Positions 8,023 through 16,779 of a stretch of DNA of 64,000 bases are shown here, in pieces. Origin of the DNA: Lactococcus hircilactis (lineage in GTDB: Bacteria; Bacillota; Bacilli; Lactobacillales; Streptococcaceae); assembly GCF_009601015.1 (NCBI RefSeq), contig NZ_WITJ01000007.1:84036-148035 (forward strand). The letters are read 5' to 3'. Position 1 is the stretch's first letter. Each line of letters opens with the position of its first letter. Below the pieces are notes generated by a model that saw only the letters and a list, made by a program, of their open reading frames with translations, ran no database searches and had not been told where the DNA came from. Position numbers and translations under genes: made by a program.

Positions 8023-9384
8023 AATCATTAAAATCAAAGCGAAGTTTCATGTGATTGGAACCAGAAATAACCATTTTACCAAGAAGTTCGGTTTGAGCAG
8101 TCAGAGCAATCTGTGCAAGTTTTTCGTTCACTGCTTCAAGTGATTGGTCACTTCCTTTGTCGGTTTCGTTTTGTAAGGCTCTTAATTTTGCCATTGTGTT
8201 TAGGTCAAAATTGTCTCTTTTATCAACATAGCCTTGGAAATTACTGTCTCCTAGAACAGCGGTCATTGTAGTCAACCAATACATTTTGGTTGGGTCAAAG
8301 TCGGCTTTTGTATCGCGATAACAAGTAGGGGTATCACTTACTCTAGCATAAAATGGAACAAGGCTATTGAAACTGTTAGGTCCAAAAGCAAGCCAATGAA
8401 TGCCAGGAAGCTCCTTGTCTATATTATCTCGAATTTGTAAAACATGGAGTTCCAAATTACGATTGAGTCCAATTGGTCGAATCAATTTTTGTTCTGCGGC
8501 GCTTGAAGTTGTGCTGTAAGGGTCATAAGCTGTATTTTCATAATGACTTGACATGACAAACTTAATTTCTTCAATGGAAATTTTGCGATTGGCATGGCAG
8601 ATGAAAGGTAAATCTTGGTTAAATGGATCGTCATTTCCTGTGGTTTCTGGAGAAAAATAGTTTTGCACATACCAAGCGCGTGTCTTTAATGGTACTTGAA
8701 CCAAAAATATGACGAAGGTTATAACCATCAAAGTCTGGATTAAGCTTGTTCTTATCAATAAATTCTTTCAAACCAGTTGAATAAATCGTGTCAGAACTTT
8801 CAAAATCATACCAATCGATATTAAGACGATTAGGAGCAATAACATAAGCGTCGTCGGGGATACGAATAGCTGCCCATTGATGTCCACCTAGTGTTTCTAA
8901 CCACCAAATTTCATCTTTATCAGAAAAAGTCATCCCGTTTGATTCATAGGTTCCATATTTTTCTAAGAGTTGTCCTACTCGTTCAACTCCTTCACGCGCA
9001 CTCTGGATATAAGGAAGAGTAATTGTTGTGAAGTCTTCTTCACCCAGTCCTGTTTCAACATAAGGGATCCAATCCTAAAATTCGACTATTGGTTGTGGAG
9101 GTTTCTGTCGCGGTCATGGCAACATTCTCACTATTAATTCCAGCCGCTGCCCAAATACCATGGGTTGAATCTGCGTCAGGTGTGGTAGTCTATGATAGAG
9201 GGTTTTCTGGCAATTCAAATTCACAAGCTGTGGCAACAGAAGAATACCGCTTGGATTGATTTTCGGGATTAATGACAACAAAACGTTGGGGATTAGGTTT
9301 ATCTCCACCATCTTCGTTTCGTGCAATTAGAGTTGTGCCATGTAATGAGGCGTTTTTACCGACGAGAAATGATGTACATGCCAT
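8021..9384 (-). pseudogene. C69-family dipeptidase (PepD-like), inactivated
   Basis: Three consecutive minus-strand segments together read as a full C69 dipeptidase. The start [13 protein letters not shown] at 9384 matches the family's N-terminal catalytic cysteine (Cys3). A TAG stop then interrupts [15 protein letters not shown] near 9194, a one-base insertion disrupts GLDP near 9067, and a one-base loss near 8680 separates KDTR from AWYVQ. The reading recovers to a natural C-terminus at 8021. Three independent lesions make sequencing error unlikely and genuine decay likely. The intact family hydrolyses dipeptides in the cytoplasm; no functional product is expected here. Confidence 0.88.
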
Positions 9385-9518
9385 ATGAATTGCTTTATAA
9401 AGATATAGGTGATTTGTGCTAAGTTCCTCAAAACTTAAAGTTATTGTCATTATACTACAAAAATGCTATTTTTAGATAGCTTTGTTAGACTTTATTTGAT
9501 GTTCATTCTTCAAAATAT

Positions 9519-9543
9519 TATAATGAATGAGTAATCATTTATT
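9519..9543 (+). promoter_or_regulatory. tetR promoter -10 with overlapping operator
   Basis: TATAAT (9519-9524) is overlapped by a near-palindrome at 9522-9543 with half sites AATGAATGAG and the mirrored TCATTTATT. A second copy of the same motif lies before the ABC genes (10258-10279), so this is the likely autoregulatory operator of the TetR protein. Confidence 0.75.
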
Positions 9544-9562
9544 CAGTCTAAAAGGAGATATC

Positions 9563-10210
9563 ATGTCTGAAGAACAAACATTAAATGAGGTTTATGCTGA
9601 TACCCTAAAAAAAATGGAAAATTTGACAGAAAAGCAAAAGAAAGTTTTACAGGCGTCATTAGAGCTCTTTGCGTCACAAGGATTTGAAGCGACGACTTCT
9701 CAACAAATTGCAAAAAGGGCGGGAGTTTCTGTTGGTTCTGTTTATCACACTTTCCCCACGAAACAAGCCATCCTTGTAGCGGTACTTACACCTATCTTTG
9801 AGGGGACAATGGATACTGTCGCCAATCAATTTAATGATAATACATTTGGCAAAGGATTTGAAAGCGTGGAGGAGCTCGTTAAGGTAACTATTGCGGACCG
9901 TTTTTATTTTGCCGATAAAAATATAAATGTGATTCGCTTAATGTTAGGACAAATGCTTGTTAATTCCGTTTTTATTGGAGACTTAAAAAATTTTTTTGAG
10001 CAACAAGCAAAACAGTTAGTTTTACCAACAATTGTTCGCCTCCAAGCTGAGCAAAAAATAAAAAATCTTTCGATTGAAAAAATTCTACAGATTCTTTTTT
10101 ATCCTTTAGCGACTTATATTGGTAAAAGAGTTTTGGGAATTAACAATTTGTCATTAGAGGAAGAAATCGAATTTGCCACTGAAATTACTATAAAGACACT
10201 CAAAGTTTAA
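9563..10210 (+). CDS. TetR/AcrR family transcriptional regulator
   Basis: 215 aa. The HTH covers about residues 22-65 (ATTSQQIAKRAGVSVGSVYH), followed by an all-helical ligand domain. ATG 9563 is chosen because AAAGGAGA sits 5 nt upstream; the upstream in-frame ATG at 9527 lies in the operator. Two nearly identical operator-like palindromes, one over its own -10 and one between the promoter and start of the adjacent ABC exporter, indicate that it represses itself and the exporter. The inducing compound cannot be told from sequence. Confidence 0.88.
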   Translation: MSEEQTLNEVYADTLKKMENLTEKQKKVLQASLELFASQGFEATTSQQIAKRAGVSVGSVYHTFPTKQAILVAVLTPIFEGTMDTVANQFNDNTFGKGFESVEELVKVTIADRFYFADKNINVIRLMLGQMLVNSVFIGDLKNFFEQQAKQLVLPTIVRLQAEQKIKNLSIEKILQILFYPLATYIGKRVLGINNLSLEEEIEFATEITIKTLKV

Positions 10211-10213
10211 TTT

Positions 10214-10279
10214 TTGACAATCATGAATTGAAGTGATAAAATTACTTCAACAAGAAAAATGAACGAGCACTCATTCATT
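10214..10279 (+). promoter_or_regulatory. ABC exporter promoter and TetR operator
   Basis: TTGACA (10214-10219), 17 bases, TAAAAT (10237-10242) make a near-ideal sigma-A promoter. The operator-like palindrome at 10258-10279 has half sites AATGAACGAG and CTCATTCATT and sits in the early transcribed region, matching the copy at 9522-9543 at the symmetric positions. Confidence 0.8.
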
Positions 10280-10296
10280 GATTGGAGGAGAATAAT

Positions 10297-11043
10297 ATGA
10301 AATCACCGATTGCTATTAATGATATTAGTGTGAAATTTGGCGATAAAGCAATATTAGACCATTTATCCTATGAATTTGAAAGTGGAAAAATTATTTGTTT
10401 GATTGGACCTTCTGGAGCTGGGAAGTCAACCTTGATCAAAGCTATTGTTGGCATGCAAAAATTGGATTCTGGCAATGTTGAGATGCTTGAAAGAAAAATT
10501 CCTGACAGAGAAGTATTAGGAAAATTAGGCTATATGGCGCAAGAAGATGCCCTATTTAAAGAATTGACAGGCAAACAAAATTTAGAATTTTTTGGTTCTT
10601 TGCAAGGAATCAAAAAAAAGGATTTACAAAGCAAGCTTGATAAGGCAGCTGCTACAGTAAATCTGACTAAGCAGTTAAATCATTCAATTTCTAATTATTC
10701 AGGAGGAATGCAAAGGCGCTTATCACTCGCTATTGCTCTGCAGACGGATGCTCCGATTTTACTTTTAGATGAACCAACTGTTGGGATTGATCCAGAATTA
10801 CGTCAAGAAATTTGGGCGGAGCTCCGTCATCAAGCAAGTCAAGGGAAAACAATATTAATTACGACGCATGTTATGGATGAAGCTGAACGCTGTGATGTCG
10901 TACTGATGCTTAGAAATGGTAAATTTATAGCAGAAGGTTCGCCAAAGGAAATTAAGGAAAAGTATCAAGTGGATTCGGTTGAGGAAGCCTTTATTGTTGC
11001 GGGAAAAAATTTAGAGTTAGAAAATAAGGGGATAGCGAAATGA
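10297..11043 (+). CDS. ABC transporter ATP-binding protein (ABC-2 exporter)
   Basis: About 248 aa. It has Walker A GPSGAGKST, the signature SGGMQRRLSLA, Walker B LLLDEPTVGID and an H-loop histidine in ITTHVMDEAE, typical of DrrA/CcmA-type export ATPases. ATG 10297 is preceded by GGAGGAG; a TTG at 10282 overlaps that site and is rejected. It overlaps the permease gene by 4 bases. It probably forms a homodimer driving the permease encoded next, under control of the upstream TetR regulator. Substrate unknown, likely a drug or lipid-like compound. Confidence 0.92.
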   Translation: MKSPIAINDISVKFGDKAILDHLSYEFESGKIICLIGPSGAGKSTLIKAIVGMQKLDSGNVEMLERKIPDREVLGKLGYMAQEDALFKELTGKQNLEFFGSLQGIKKKDLQSKLDKAAATVNLTKQLNHSISNYSGGMQRRLSLAIALQTDAPILLLDEPTVGIDPELRQEIWAELRHQASQGKTILITTHVMDEAERCDVVLMLRNGKFIAEGSPKEIKEKYQVDSVEEAFIVAGKNLELENKGIAK

Positions 11044-12182
11044 GAACACTTGCTATCTTTAAACGAATTATGCTTCAACGTCGTGGTGACCCTAGGACGC
11101 TGGCGATGATGTTTTTAGCTCCAATCTTTATTTTGACGCTTATGTACTTTCTCTTTCAAGTGCCGTCAAATACTCCTTACAGAGTGGGTTTAAAGTCTGA
11201 TAATACAGAATTAACAAGAACTTTGAAGGATATGCCAGATGATAAAGCACATCTGAAAGTTATTAGTGTTTCTGAAAATAATCGCTCAACAATGAATGAG
11301 AAAAATTTGAGTGCAATTGTTAGTATTTCGGGGAAAAATATTGATGTTCGTTATGCTAATCAGTCAAATGGAACAAGTTCTGCGATTAAGCTACTTTTAA
11401 CACAGGTCATTCAAGAAAGCCAAGTTAAGGCAACTAAAGAGGAGACTAAGCAGGCTTTGCAAGATTTGATAAGTAAGTTACCTCAAACATTAGGTCAAAG
11501 TCTTTCAACAAATTTCAGGGTTGACACAGAGCAGTATAAAGTCACGAGTCACTATTTGTACGGAGATCCTAGTAGTACAAATGCTACTTTTGGTGATTTA
11601 GCACCGATTTTAGTTGGAACTTTTGCTTTCTTCTTGGTGCTTCTAATTTCAGGGATTTCATTAGTGAATGAGCGAACTTCAGGGACGCTGGGGAGAATGT
11701 TAGTTACTCCTGTGAAAAGGAGTCAAATTGTGACTGGCTATTCTTTGAGTTATGGAATTCTTGCAATGATTCAAACAGCACTTATGGTTGTTTTTACTTA
11801 TTGGATTTTGGGGGTTCATAATAACGGAAATATTGGTTGGGTTTTTGTCATTAATTTCTTTATTGCAATCATTGCTTTGTTGTTTGGCTTGCTCTTGTCC
11901 ACATTGGCAAAAACAGAATTTCAATTTGTGCAAATGATTCCTTTGGCCATTATTCCACAATTTTTATTTTCTGGTTTGATTCCTGTCGATACGATGCCTG
12001 TCATTCTTCAAGCAATCGCTCATTGTATTCCGGTTTATTATGGAATTAGTGCCATGCAAGAGGTAGTTAAAAGGGGAATGGGATTTTCTGGAATTTGGTT
12101 TGATTTGCTCATTATGTTAATTTTTTCTGCCGTGCTTTATCTTGCAAATGTTCTAGCTTTGAAAAATGTTCGTCGGACTTAA
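11040..12182 (+). CDS. ABC-2 type transporter permease
   Basis: 380 aa. One N-terminal helix (residues 20-40), an extracellular domain of about 150 residues, then five helices in the C-terminal half: the plan of ABC-2 permeases of the YhgE/YbhR type. The conserved segment SLVNERTSGTLGRMLVTPV is the coupling region typical of the family. It overlaps the ATPase gene (ATGA) and ends before a terminator at 12206. The substrate is not deducible. Confidence 0.9.
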   Translation: MRTLAIFKRIMLQRRGDPRTLAMMFLAPIFILTLMYFLFQVPSNTPYRVGLKSDNTELTRTLKDMPDDKAHLKVISVSENNRSTMNEKNLSAIVSISGKNIDVRYANQSNGTSSAIKLLLTQVIQESQVKATKEETKQALQDLISKLPQTLGQSLSTNFRVDTEQYKVTSHYLYGDPSSTNATFGDLAPILVGTFAFFLVLLISGISLVNERTSGTLGRMLVTPVKRSQIVTGYSLSYGILAMIQTALMVVFTYWILGVHNNGNIGWVFVINFFIAIIALLFGLLLSTLAKTEFQFVQMIPLAIIPQFLFSGLIPVDTMPVILQAIAHCIPVYYGISAMQEVVKRGMGFSGIWFDLLIMLIFSAVLYLANVLALKNVRRT

Positions 12183-12205
12183 GATAGATAGTTTTAATCC
12201 CATTG

Positions 12206-12234
12206 ACTGGCAGTTCTCAGAGCTGTCAGTTTTT
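12206..12234 (+). terminator. intrinsic terminator
   Basis: ACTGGCAG (12206-12213) pairs with CTGTCAGT (12223-12230), with one G-T pair, followed by TTTTT; it closes the ABC exporter operon. Confidence 0.75.
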
Positions 12235-12291
12235 GTATTATCCATACGGCGGAAGCTAGTAATGTGGAGCGTTGTTTCGTGTAACTGGGTA

Positions 12292-12300
12292 TGATATAAT
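12292..12300 (+). promoter_or_regulatory. extended -10, leaderless arrangement
   Basis: TG (12292-12293), one base, TATAAT (12295-12300); ATG follows after only 6 nt (12307) and no Shine-Dalgarno sequence is present. Confidence 0.65.
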
Positions 12301-12306
12301 GAGAAC

Positions 12307-13476
12307 ATGAAAAAAATAACAGTACGGGCAAAAACAGCAAAAAAATTGCGGGGGGGTTATCCACTCTTGGTGGCAGAAGATTTACTGACAGAACTATCAG
12401 AGGATGATTTTGCACGGTTTTTTGATGAAAAAGGGCAAACGCTTGGAACAGGCTATCTTTCAAAACAAAATAAAGGAGTGGGTTGGCTTTTAGATTCTTC
12501 GTCAGTAAAAATTGACCATCATTTTTATGTGGAAAAATTTGTCAATGCACGCGTTTTACGTGCGAACTTCTATCAGGATGAATTGACGACAGCCTTTCGT
12601 CTTTTTAATGGTGAAGGAGATGGATTGGGCGGCTTAACGATTGATTTTTATAATGGTTTTGCTGTCTTTTCTTGGTATAATCAATTTATATATAGTCAAA
12701 AAAAAGCGATTGTTAAGGCTTTTCAAGCCGTTTTCCCAGATATTAAAGGGGCTTATGAAAAACTTCGTTTTTCTGATGCTGCTTTAGAAAGTCAACATAT
12801 TTTTGGTGAAGAAGCAGCTGAACCTTTGTTAGTCATGGAAAATGGCGTGACTTATGCGACTTATCTAAATGAAGGATTGATGACAGGGATTTTTCTGGAT
12901 CAAAAAAATGTGCGTGGGGCATTAGCAAATGGTTTGGCAGTTGGAAAATCAGTCCTTAATATGTTTTCTTATACGGGCGCATTTTCAGTAGCAGTGGCTG
13001 TTGGCGGGGCTAAACAAACGACTTCAGTGGATTTGGCAAAGCGGAGTTTAGAAAAAACGCGTCAGCAATTTGAAGTGAATGGGCTTGATTTGGCGCAGCA
13101 AAAAATCTATGTGATGGATGTTTTTAGTTATTTTAATTATGCAAAAAAAAAGAAATTGACTTATGATTTGATTGTACTAGATCCGCCGAGTTTTGCGAGA
13201 AATGGGAAGAAAACATTTACTGTTGCAAAAAATTATGGTGAATTAGTCGAAGATGCTGTTGATAGATTAGAAAATAATGGCATTTTGATTTGTTCAACAA
13301 ACGCAGCTAATGTGAGTGCTCAAAAATTTCATCAGATCGTTTTGGCAGCACTGACAAAGTCTGATGTGGCATTTGAACTTTTAAAAACAGAGCATTTACC
13401 AGATGATTTTTGCGTGTCGCGTGCTTTTCCAGAAGGAGATTATTTAAAAGTTTTGTTCATTCAAATTAAAAAATGA
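12307..13476 (+). CDS. class I SAM-dependent 23S rRNA methyltransferase (RlmI-like)
   Basis: 389 aa, usual length for the RlmI/YccW family. An N-terminal PUA-like RNA-binding domain (residues 1-75) is followed by a Rossmann methyltransferase domain with the SAM loop NMFSYTGAFSVA and the catalytic-region motif VLDPPSFAR. The family methylates a cytosine in 23S rRNA to m5C. The exact target base is not certain. The gene is monocistronic, with a probable leaderless start. A run of seven G lies in codons near the N-terminus (12350-12356). Confidence 0.85.
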   Translation: MKKITVRAKTAKKLRGGYPLLVAEDLLTELSEDDFARFFDEKGQTLGTGYLSKQNKGVGWLLDSSSVKIDHHFYVEKFVNARVLRANFYQDELTTAFRLFNGEGDGLGGLTIDFYNGFAVFSWYNQFIYSQKKAIVKAFQAVFPDIKGAYEKLRFSDAALESQHIFGEEAAEPLLVMENGVTYATYLNEGLMTGIFLDQKNVRGALANGLAVGKSVLNMFSYTGAFSVAVAVGGAKQTTSVDLAKRSLEKTRQQFEVNGLDLAQQKIYVMDVFSYFNYAKKKKLTYDLIVLDPPSFARNGKKTFTVAKNYGELVEDAVDRLENNGILICSTNAANVSAQKFHQIVLAALTKSDVAFELLKTEHLPDDFCVSRAFPEGDYLKVLFIQIKK

Positions 13477-13488
13477 TAATAAGATAAT

Positions 13489-13518
13489 AAAAATAACAGA
13501 CTTGATTCTGTTATTTTT
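13489..13518. terminator. bidirectional intrinsic terminator
   Basis: AAAAATAACAGA (13489-13500) and TCTGTTATTTTT (13507-13518) form a 12-bp stem shared by the convergent methyltransferase and flavoprotein genes. Confidence 0.85.
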
Positions 13519-13524
13519 CATTTT

Positions 13525-14790
13525 TTATTTATTTTGTTGAAGAATCGCAGCGCTACTGTGTTGGCCAGCAACAGCGCCTGTGACAAAGGCACACGTGATA
13601 TTGTACCCTCCCGTGTATCCGTTGATATCAAGCAATTCGCCAACCATATAAAGCCCTTTTGTCTTCTTACTTTCGAGTGTTTGCGGATTGATTTCGCTGA
13701 GCGTGACACCTCCTCCAGTGACAAAAGATTTTTCAATTGGGAAGGTGGCATAAACCTTTATATGAAAGGATTTCATGAGTTTTGAAAGAGCGTCGATTTC
13801 TTTTTTTGAGCATTGTTTTGCTGGGGTGTTTGGATCAAGTCCAGCAGTCTCAGCTAAAAATACAAAAAGGCGTTCTTGAAGAAGTGAGGCACAGGCGTTT
13901 TTAAGAGATTTATTAGATTTTGTCAGTACTGACAACTTTTGAGTGAGTTGTCCAAGCGCTATTTCTGGGAAAAGATCAAGTGAAAGGGTGACTTCTTTTT
14001 CACCTTTTTCTAATAATTTATTCACAAAACTTGAGCAGCGCAGTGCCGCAGGACCAGAAAGTCCAAAATGCGTGAACAGCAAATCGTGCTGATGTTTCAC
14101 AACGCTTTTTCCTTTAGCATTGAGCACAGAAAGTTCGATTTCCTTTAAGCTAATCCCCTGTAAAGTCTTTTCTTCGATAAATTTTTCATGAGAAAGTAAT
14201 GCAGATTCTGTGGCATAGAGTCGAGTGATTGTATGACCTGCTGATTTTGCAAACGTGTAGCCATCGCCCGTCGCACCTGTTGAAGGGTACGTTTTTCCAC
14301 CCGTCGCAAGAATCACAGCAGGAGAAAAATAGTTTGTTTGCGCAGTTTTAATACCTTTTACCTCACCATTTTCAATCAAAAGTCCAAGCACATTCGTTTC
14401 AGGAAAATACTGGACACCAAGATTTAAACAGCTGTTAAATAGTGCGTCAACAATTGTTTTAGAGCGATTTGTTGTAGGAAAAAGACGCCCATGATCTTCT
14501 TCTTTGAGCGCCACTCCATTTTTTTCAAAGAAAGAAATAATATCAAGATTAGAAAATTGTGAGAATGCACTGTGCAAAAAACGTCCATTCCCCGGCACAT
14601 TGGCAATAATTTCGTCAACTGGCCGACTGTTAGTGACATTGCAGCGGCCTGCGCCCGTCATGAGTAATTTTTTTCCAACTTTTTTATTTTTGTCGATCAG
14701 CGCAACAGAGCATCCGGATTGAGCCGCACGGATCGCCGCCATCAGTCCAGCAGGACCCGCCCCAACGACAATGATATCAAATTTATTCAT
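13525..14790 (-). CDS. HI0933-family FAD-dependent oxidoreductase
   Basis: 421 aa. The N-terminal FAD-binding dinucleotide fold has GAGPAGLMAA, then GAGRCNVTNSR near residue 50, ILATGGKTYPSTG near 160, and a C-terminal GELLDINGYTGGYN segment. These are the marks of the YhiN/HI0933 group, annotated as 'aminoacetone oxidase family' proteins of unresolved role. The start is taken at 14790 (MNKFDIIVVGAG), because the upstream in-frame ATG at 14808 would lie before the -10 (14802-14797); the message is probably leaderless. The coding region contains one copy of the TGTCAGTACTGACA palindrome. Confidence 0.85.
   Translation of the reverse strand: MNKFDIIVVGAGPAGLMAAIRAAQSGCSVALIDKNKKVGKKLLMTGAGRCNVTNSRPVDEIIANVPGNGRFLHSAFSQFSNLDIISFFEKNGVALKEEDHGRLFPTTNRSKTIVDALFNSCLNLGVQYFPETNVLGLLIENGEVKGIKTAQTNYFSPAVILATGGKTYPSTGATGDGYTFAKSAGHTITRLYATESALLSHEKFIEEKTLQGISLKEIELSVLNAKGKSVVKHQHDLLFTHFGLSGPAALRCSSFVNKLLEKGEKEVTLSLDLFPEIALGQLTQKLSVLTKSNKSLKNACASLLQERLFVFLAETAGLDPNTPAKQCSKKEIDALSKLMKSFHIKVYATFPIEKSFVTGGGVTLSEINPQTLESKKTKGLYMVGELLDINGYTGGYNITCAFVTGAVAGQHSSAAILQQNK
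13921..13934. repeat. TGTCAGYRCTGACA palindrome, centre TA, coding
   Basis: Exact TGTCAGTACTGACA inside the flavoprotein gene, read on the minus strand as the residues LSVLT between two helices' worth of polar sequence (QKLSVLTKSNKS). Confidence 0.9.
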
Positions 14791-14796
14791 GTTCAA

Positions 14797-14805
14797 ATTA
14801 TAACA
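14797..14805 (-). promoter_or_regulatory. extended -10 of the flavoprotein gene, leaderless arrangement
   Basis: On the minus strand TG, one base, TATAAT (14802-14797) is followed by 6 nt and the ATG at 14790; no ribosome site is present. Confidence 0.65.
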
Positions 14806-15183
14806 CAATTAAGCCCCGCTTCTCGTGATTAACCTCATCATTTCGGTTGAGCGCGCATTTTTCATGCTCCATTTATTGATTTTTTTACGATACACCATGT
14901 CAATTTTTTAACACTATTTTTTATACAGGGTGTATCATTGAATTTCTGAAAATCGTGTCATACTGCGCGTTTTCAGCGTTTTTACAATACGAGATGTCTA
15001 AAAAAGTGTGATTGACAGGGATTTTTATTTCTGATAAACTGTTAATTGCTAGCAAAAATCGAACAAAAAAACGATTGATAGACTTCATAAGCTCTGATTA
15101 CAGCATCTTTATCCGCTGTGGGAAGCGGTAGAAGTATCAGAAGCGTTACAAAAAGAGAGGGAAAATAAAGGTGAGATTGAAAG
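14806..15183. other. non-coding gap with a promoter and inverted repeats
   Basis: No convincing gene is seen. GATACACC (14889-14896) and GGTGTATC (14929-14936) form a widely spaced inverted repeat. TTGACA (15012-15017), 17 bases, TAAACT (15035-15040, with TG before it) make a good promoter reading toward the mini membrane genes, giving a leader of about 140 nt that contains the stem CCGCT/AGCGG (15113-15128). Confidence 0.5.
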
Positions 15184-15528
15184 ATGGTAGCAGGACAAAT
15201 GGCTTTACTCGTACAAATCATCAGCATCGGACTCATGATTCTCATTCCGCTCTTTTTTATTTGGTGGATTTGGACTTTTGTTGCTCTATTCGCTGAAAAA
15301 ATGAAATCTGGTGGAAAAAGAGTTGATGTCATCAAGTGGTTAACACTTTGGGGGCTTGGCATGCTCATTATTTTACTCCTTATTGCGGGATATTATTTCT
15401 TTGGTGTGAAAGGCATGGCACTGATTGCGGTCATTGTTTGTCCGTTTTATATGGTTTATTTAAAACGCCAAAAACAAAAAGCGCTGATGAAAGCTGAGAG
15501 TAGGAAAATAACCAATCATGGAAAATAA
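15184..15528 (+). CDS. small membrane protein, first of an overlapping trio
   Basis: 114 aa with three hydrophobic helices (about residues 7-33, 52-70, 75-90) and a basic C-terminal tail (KRQKQKALMKAESRK). AAAGGTGAG upstream is a possible ribosome site. The next gene starts inside its last codons (15518), so the two are translationally coupled. No family recognised. The plan of several tiny membrane proteins in a row is compatible with a toxin/immunity, holin-like or membrane-stress set, but none is supported by a motif. Confidence 0.55.
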   Translation: MVAGQMALLVQIISIGLMILIPLFFIWWIWTFVALFAEKMKSGGKRVDVIKWLTLWGLGMLIILLLIAGYYFFGVKGMALIAVIVCPFYMVYLKRQKQKALMKAESRKITNHGK

Positions 15529-15697
15529 ACTCGAACTTGCAGGCTGCATCCTTTGGCTGATCACTTCGCCAATTCTTATGAGCCGGAACATTTTGCATCA
15601 TCAGATATTAAGTGTTCAGTTTATACTTTATGCTGCTACTTTTCTTATTGCACTCTGGATTTTAATCTCAAAGTTAAGAAAAAGGAGTAACAGATGA
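15518..15697 (+). CDS. mini membrane protein (59 aa), second of trio
   Basis: Reads MENKLELAGCILW at the start and ends in a basic tail KLRKRSNR. Two hydrophobic helices lie around residues 8-20 and 34-50. It overlaps the upstream gene by 11 bases and the downstream one by 4 (ATGA at 15694). AGGAAA lies upstream of its start. The nested overlap on both sides and the positive-inside tail argue that it is real despite its size. Function unknown. Confidence 0.5.
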   Translation: MENKLELAGCILWLITSPILMSRNILHHQILSVQFILYAATFLIALWILISKLRKRSNR

Positions 15698-15789
15698 CTC
15701 GTTTTGATAAAATGACAAATATTGGTCTTGTAATTTTCCTTTTTCTTTCACATTATACAGCAAAAGTAATCAAAAAACCACTTTTTTAG
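15694..15789 (+). CDS. mini membrane protein (31 aa), third of trio
   Basis: One predicted helix (IGLVIFLFLSHY) flanked by basic residues. AAAAGGAG (15679-15686) is a strong ribosome site 7 nt before the ATG, which is the best evidence for this 31-residue frame. It shares ATGA with the previous gene. A terminator follows at 15832. Confidence 0.45.
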   Translation: MTRFDKMTNIGLVIFLFLSHYTAKVIKKPLF

Positions 15790-15831
15790 GTGAAGTCATT
15801 GAGAGAAAAAAACGCAATCCATTATTTTTGC

Positions 15832-15854
15832 AAGCACGGATTTAGTGCTTTTTT
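15832..15854 (+). terminator. intrinsic terminator
   Basis: AAGCAC (15832-15837) and GTGCTT (15845-15850), 7-nt loop, followed by TTTT; ends the mini membrane trio. Confidence 0.7.
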
Positions 15855-15892
15855 GATTATGGCTTAAATCGTCCGCACTTTTGGGTGAGATT

Positions 15893-15901
15893 TGATATAA
15901 T
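15893..15901 (+). promoter_or_regulatory. extended -10, leaderless arrangement
   Basis: TG (15893-15894), one base, TATAAT (15896-15901), then 6 nt to ATG 15908. The AAAGG between them is too close to the ATG to act as a ribosome site. Confidence 0.65.
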
Positions 15902-15907
15902 AAAGGC

Positions 15908-16750
15908 ATGATAGACTTAACGGATGAAATTTTAGGGCGAGTAATTCAAAAACGGGCGGCACATTCGTATAAAGGAACCTACGGGCGTGTGTTATTGATT
16001 GGGGGCAACGCGCAATATGGTGGTGCAGTTATTTTGGCTGCAGCAGCTGCAGTAAATGCAGGAAGTGGACTGGTTACGGTGGCGTGTGATCCAATCAATC
16101 GCTCTGCACTCCATGCGCGACTTCCTGAAGCGATGGTGGTGGATTATCATCACGATTTTTCTGAGTTGCTTCAAAATTCAGATGTGATTATTATTGGATG
16201 CGGATTAGGATTATCTGATGAAAACTTAGTTGTTTTTAAGCAGGTATTAGATCACATTTCTGAACATCAAAAATTAATCATTGATGGTTCTGCCATTACG
16301 CTTTTCGCACGTGAAAAGCTCATTTTGAAATTTCCAGAACATACAATCTTTACGCCACACGAAATGGAACTTGAGCGATTGAGTGCTGTTGCGATTGGGC
16401 AGCAAACGAATAAAAAAATTCAAGATTTTGTGGATGAGTGTGGTGTGATGCTTGTTGCAAAATCGCATGAAACAAGAATTTTTTCCCCTCATAAAGAAAA
16501 TTATAAGCTAAAAATTGGCACTCCAGCTCAAGCAACAGCTGGGATGGGCGATACATTGGCTGGGATGATTGGGAGTTTTGTTGGACAATTTAAATCAGAT
16601 GAATTTGATGCGATACTGGCCGCTGTTTATTTGCACTCACGAATTGCACGCGATGCTGCACGGTCCGCTTATGTCGTGCTTCCAAGTCAATTGATCAATG
16701 AAATTCCTAAAATGATGAAAAAGTATGAAGAAAAAAAGAGTAATTTTTAA
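15908..16750 (+). CDS. nnrD: ADP/ATP-dependent NAD(P)H-hydrate dehydratase
   Basis: 280 aa, a ribokinase-like fold of the YjeF C-terminal type without the N-terminal epimerase domain found in the fused E. coli protein. Motifs are GNAQYGGAVILAAAAA, the TPHEMELERL segment and the nucleotide-binding GMGDTLAGMIGSF near the end. The enzyme repairs the damaged cofactors NADHX and NADPHX. The epimerase partner is not in the window. Monocistronic with a probable leaderless start; a palindrome-containing terminator follows. Confidence 0.9.
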   Translation: MIDLTDEILGRVIQKRAAHSYKGTYGRVLLIGGNAQYGGAVILAAAAAVNAGSGLVTVACDPINRSALHARLPEAMVVDYHHDFSELLQNSDVIIIGCGLGLSDENLVVFKQVLDHISEHQKLIIDGSAITLFAREKLILKFPEHTIFTPHEMELERLSAVAIGQQTNKKIQDFVDECGVMLVAKSHETRIFSPHKENYKLKIGTPAQATAGMGDTLAGMIGSFVGQFKSDEFDAILAAVYLHSRIARDAARSAYVVLPSQLINEIPKMMKKYEEKKSNF

Positions 16751-16779
16751 TTTCATTAGTTTTGCATGAGAAAATTTGT

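Noticed and set aside
8021..9384. Programmed frameshifting in the dipeptidase gene
   Set aside because: There is also an in-frame TAG, and neither shift site has a slippery heptamer with a downstream structure; decay is the simpler reading.
12350..12356. Seven-G run near the start of the RlmI-like gene as a phase-variable tract
   Set aside because: It encodes two glycines in a normal PUA-domain context and is too short to slip often; the frame is intact. A similar seven-G run in tsaD (54443-54449) encodes an obligatory glycine loop.
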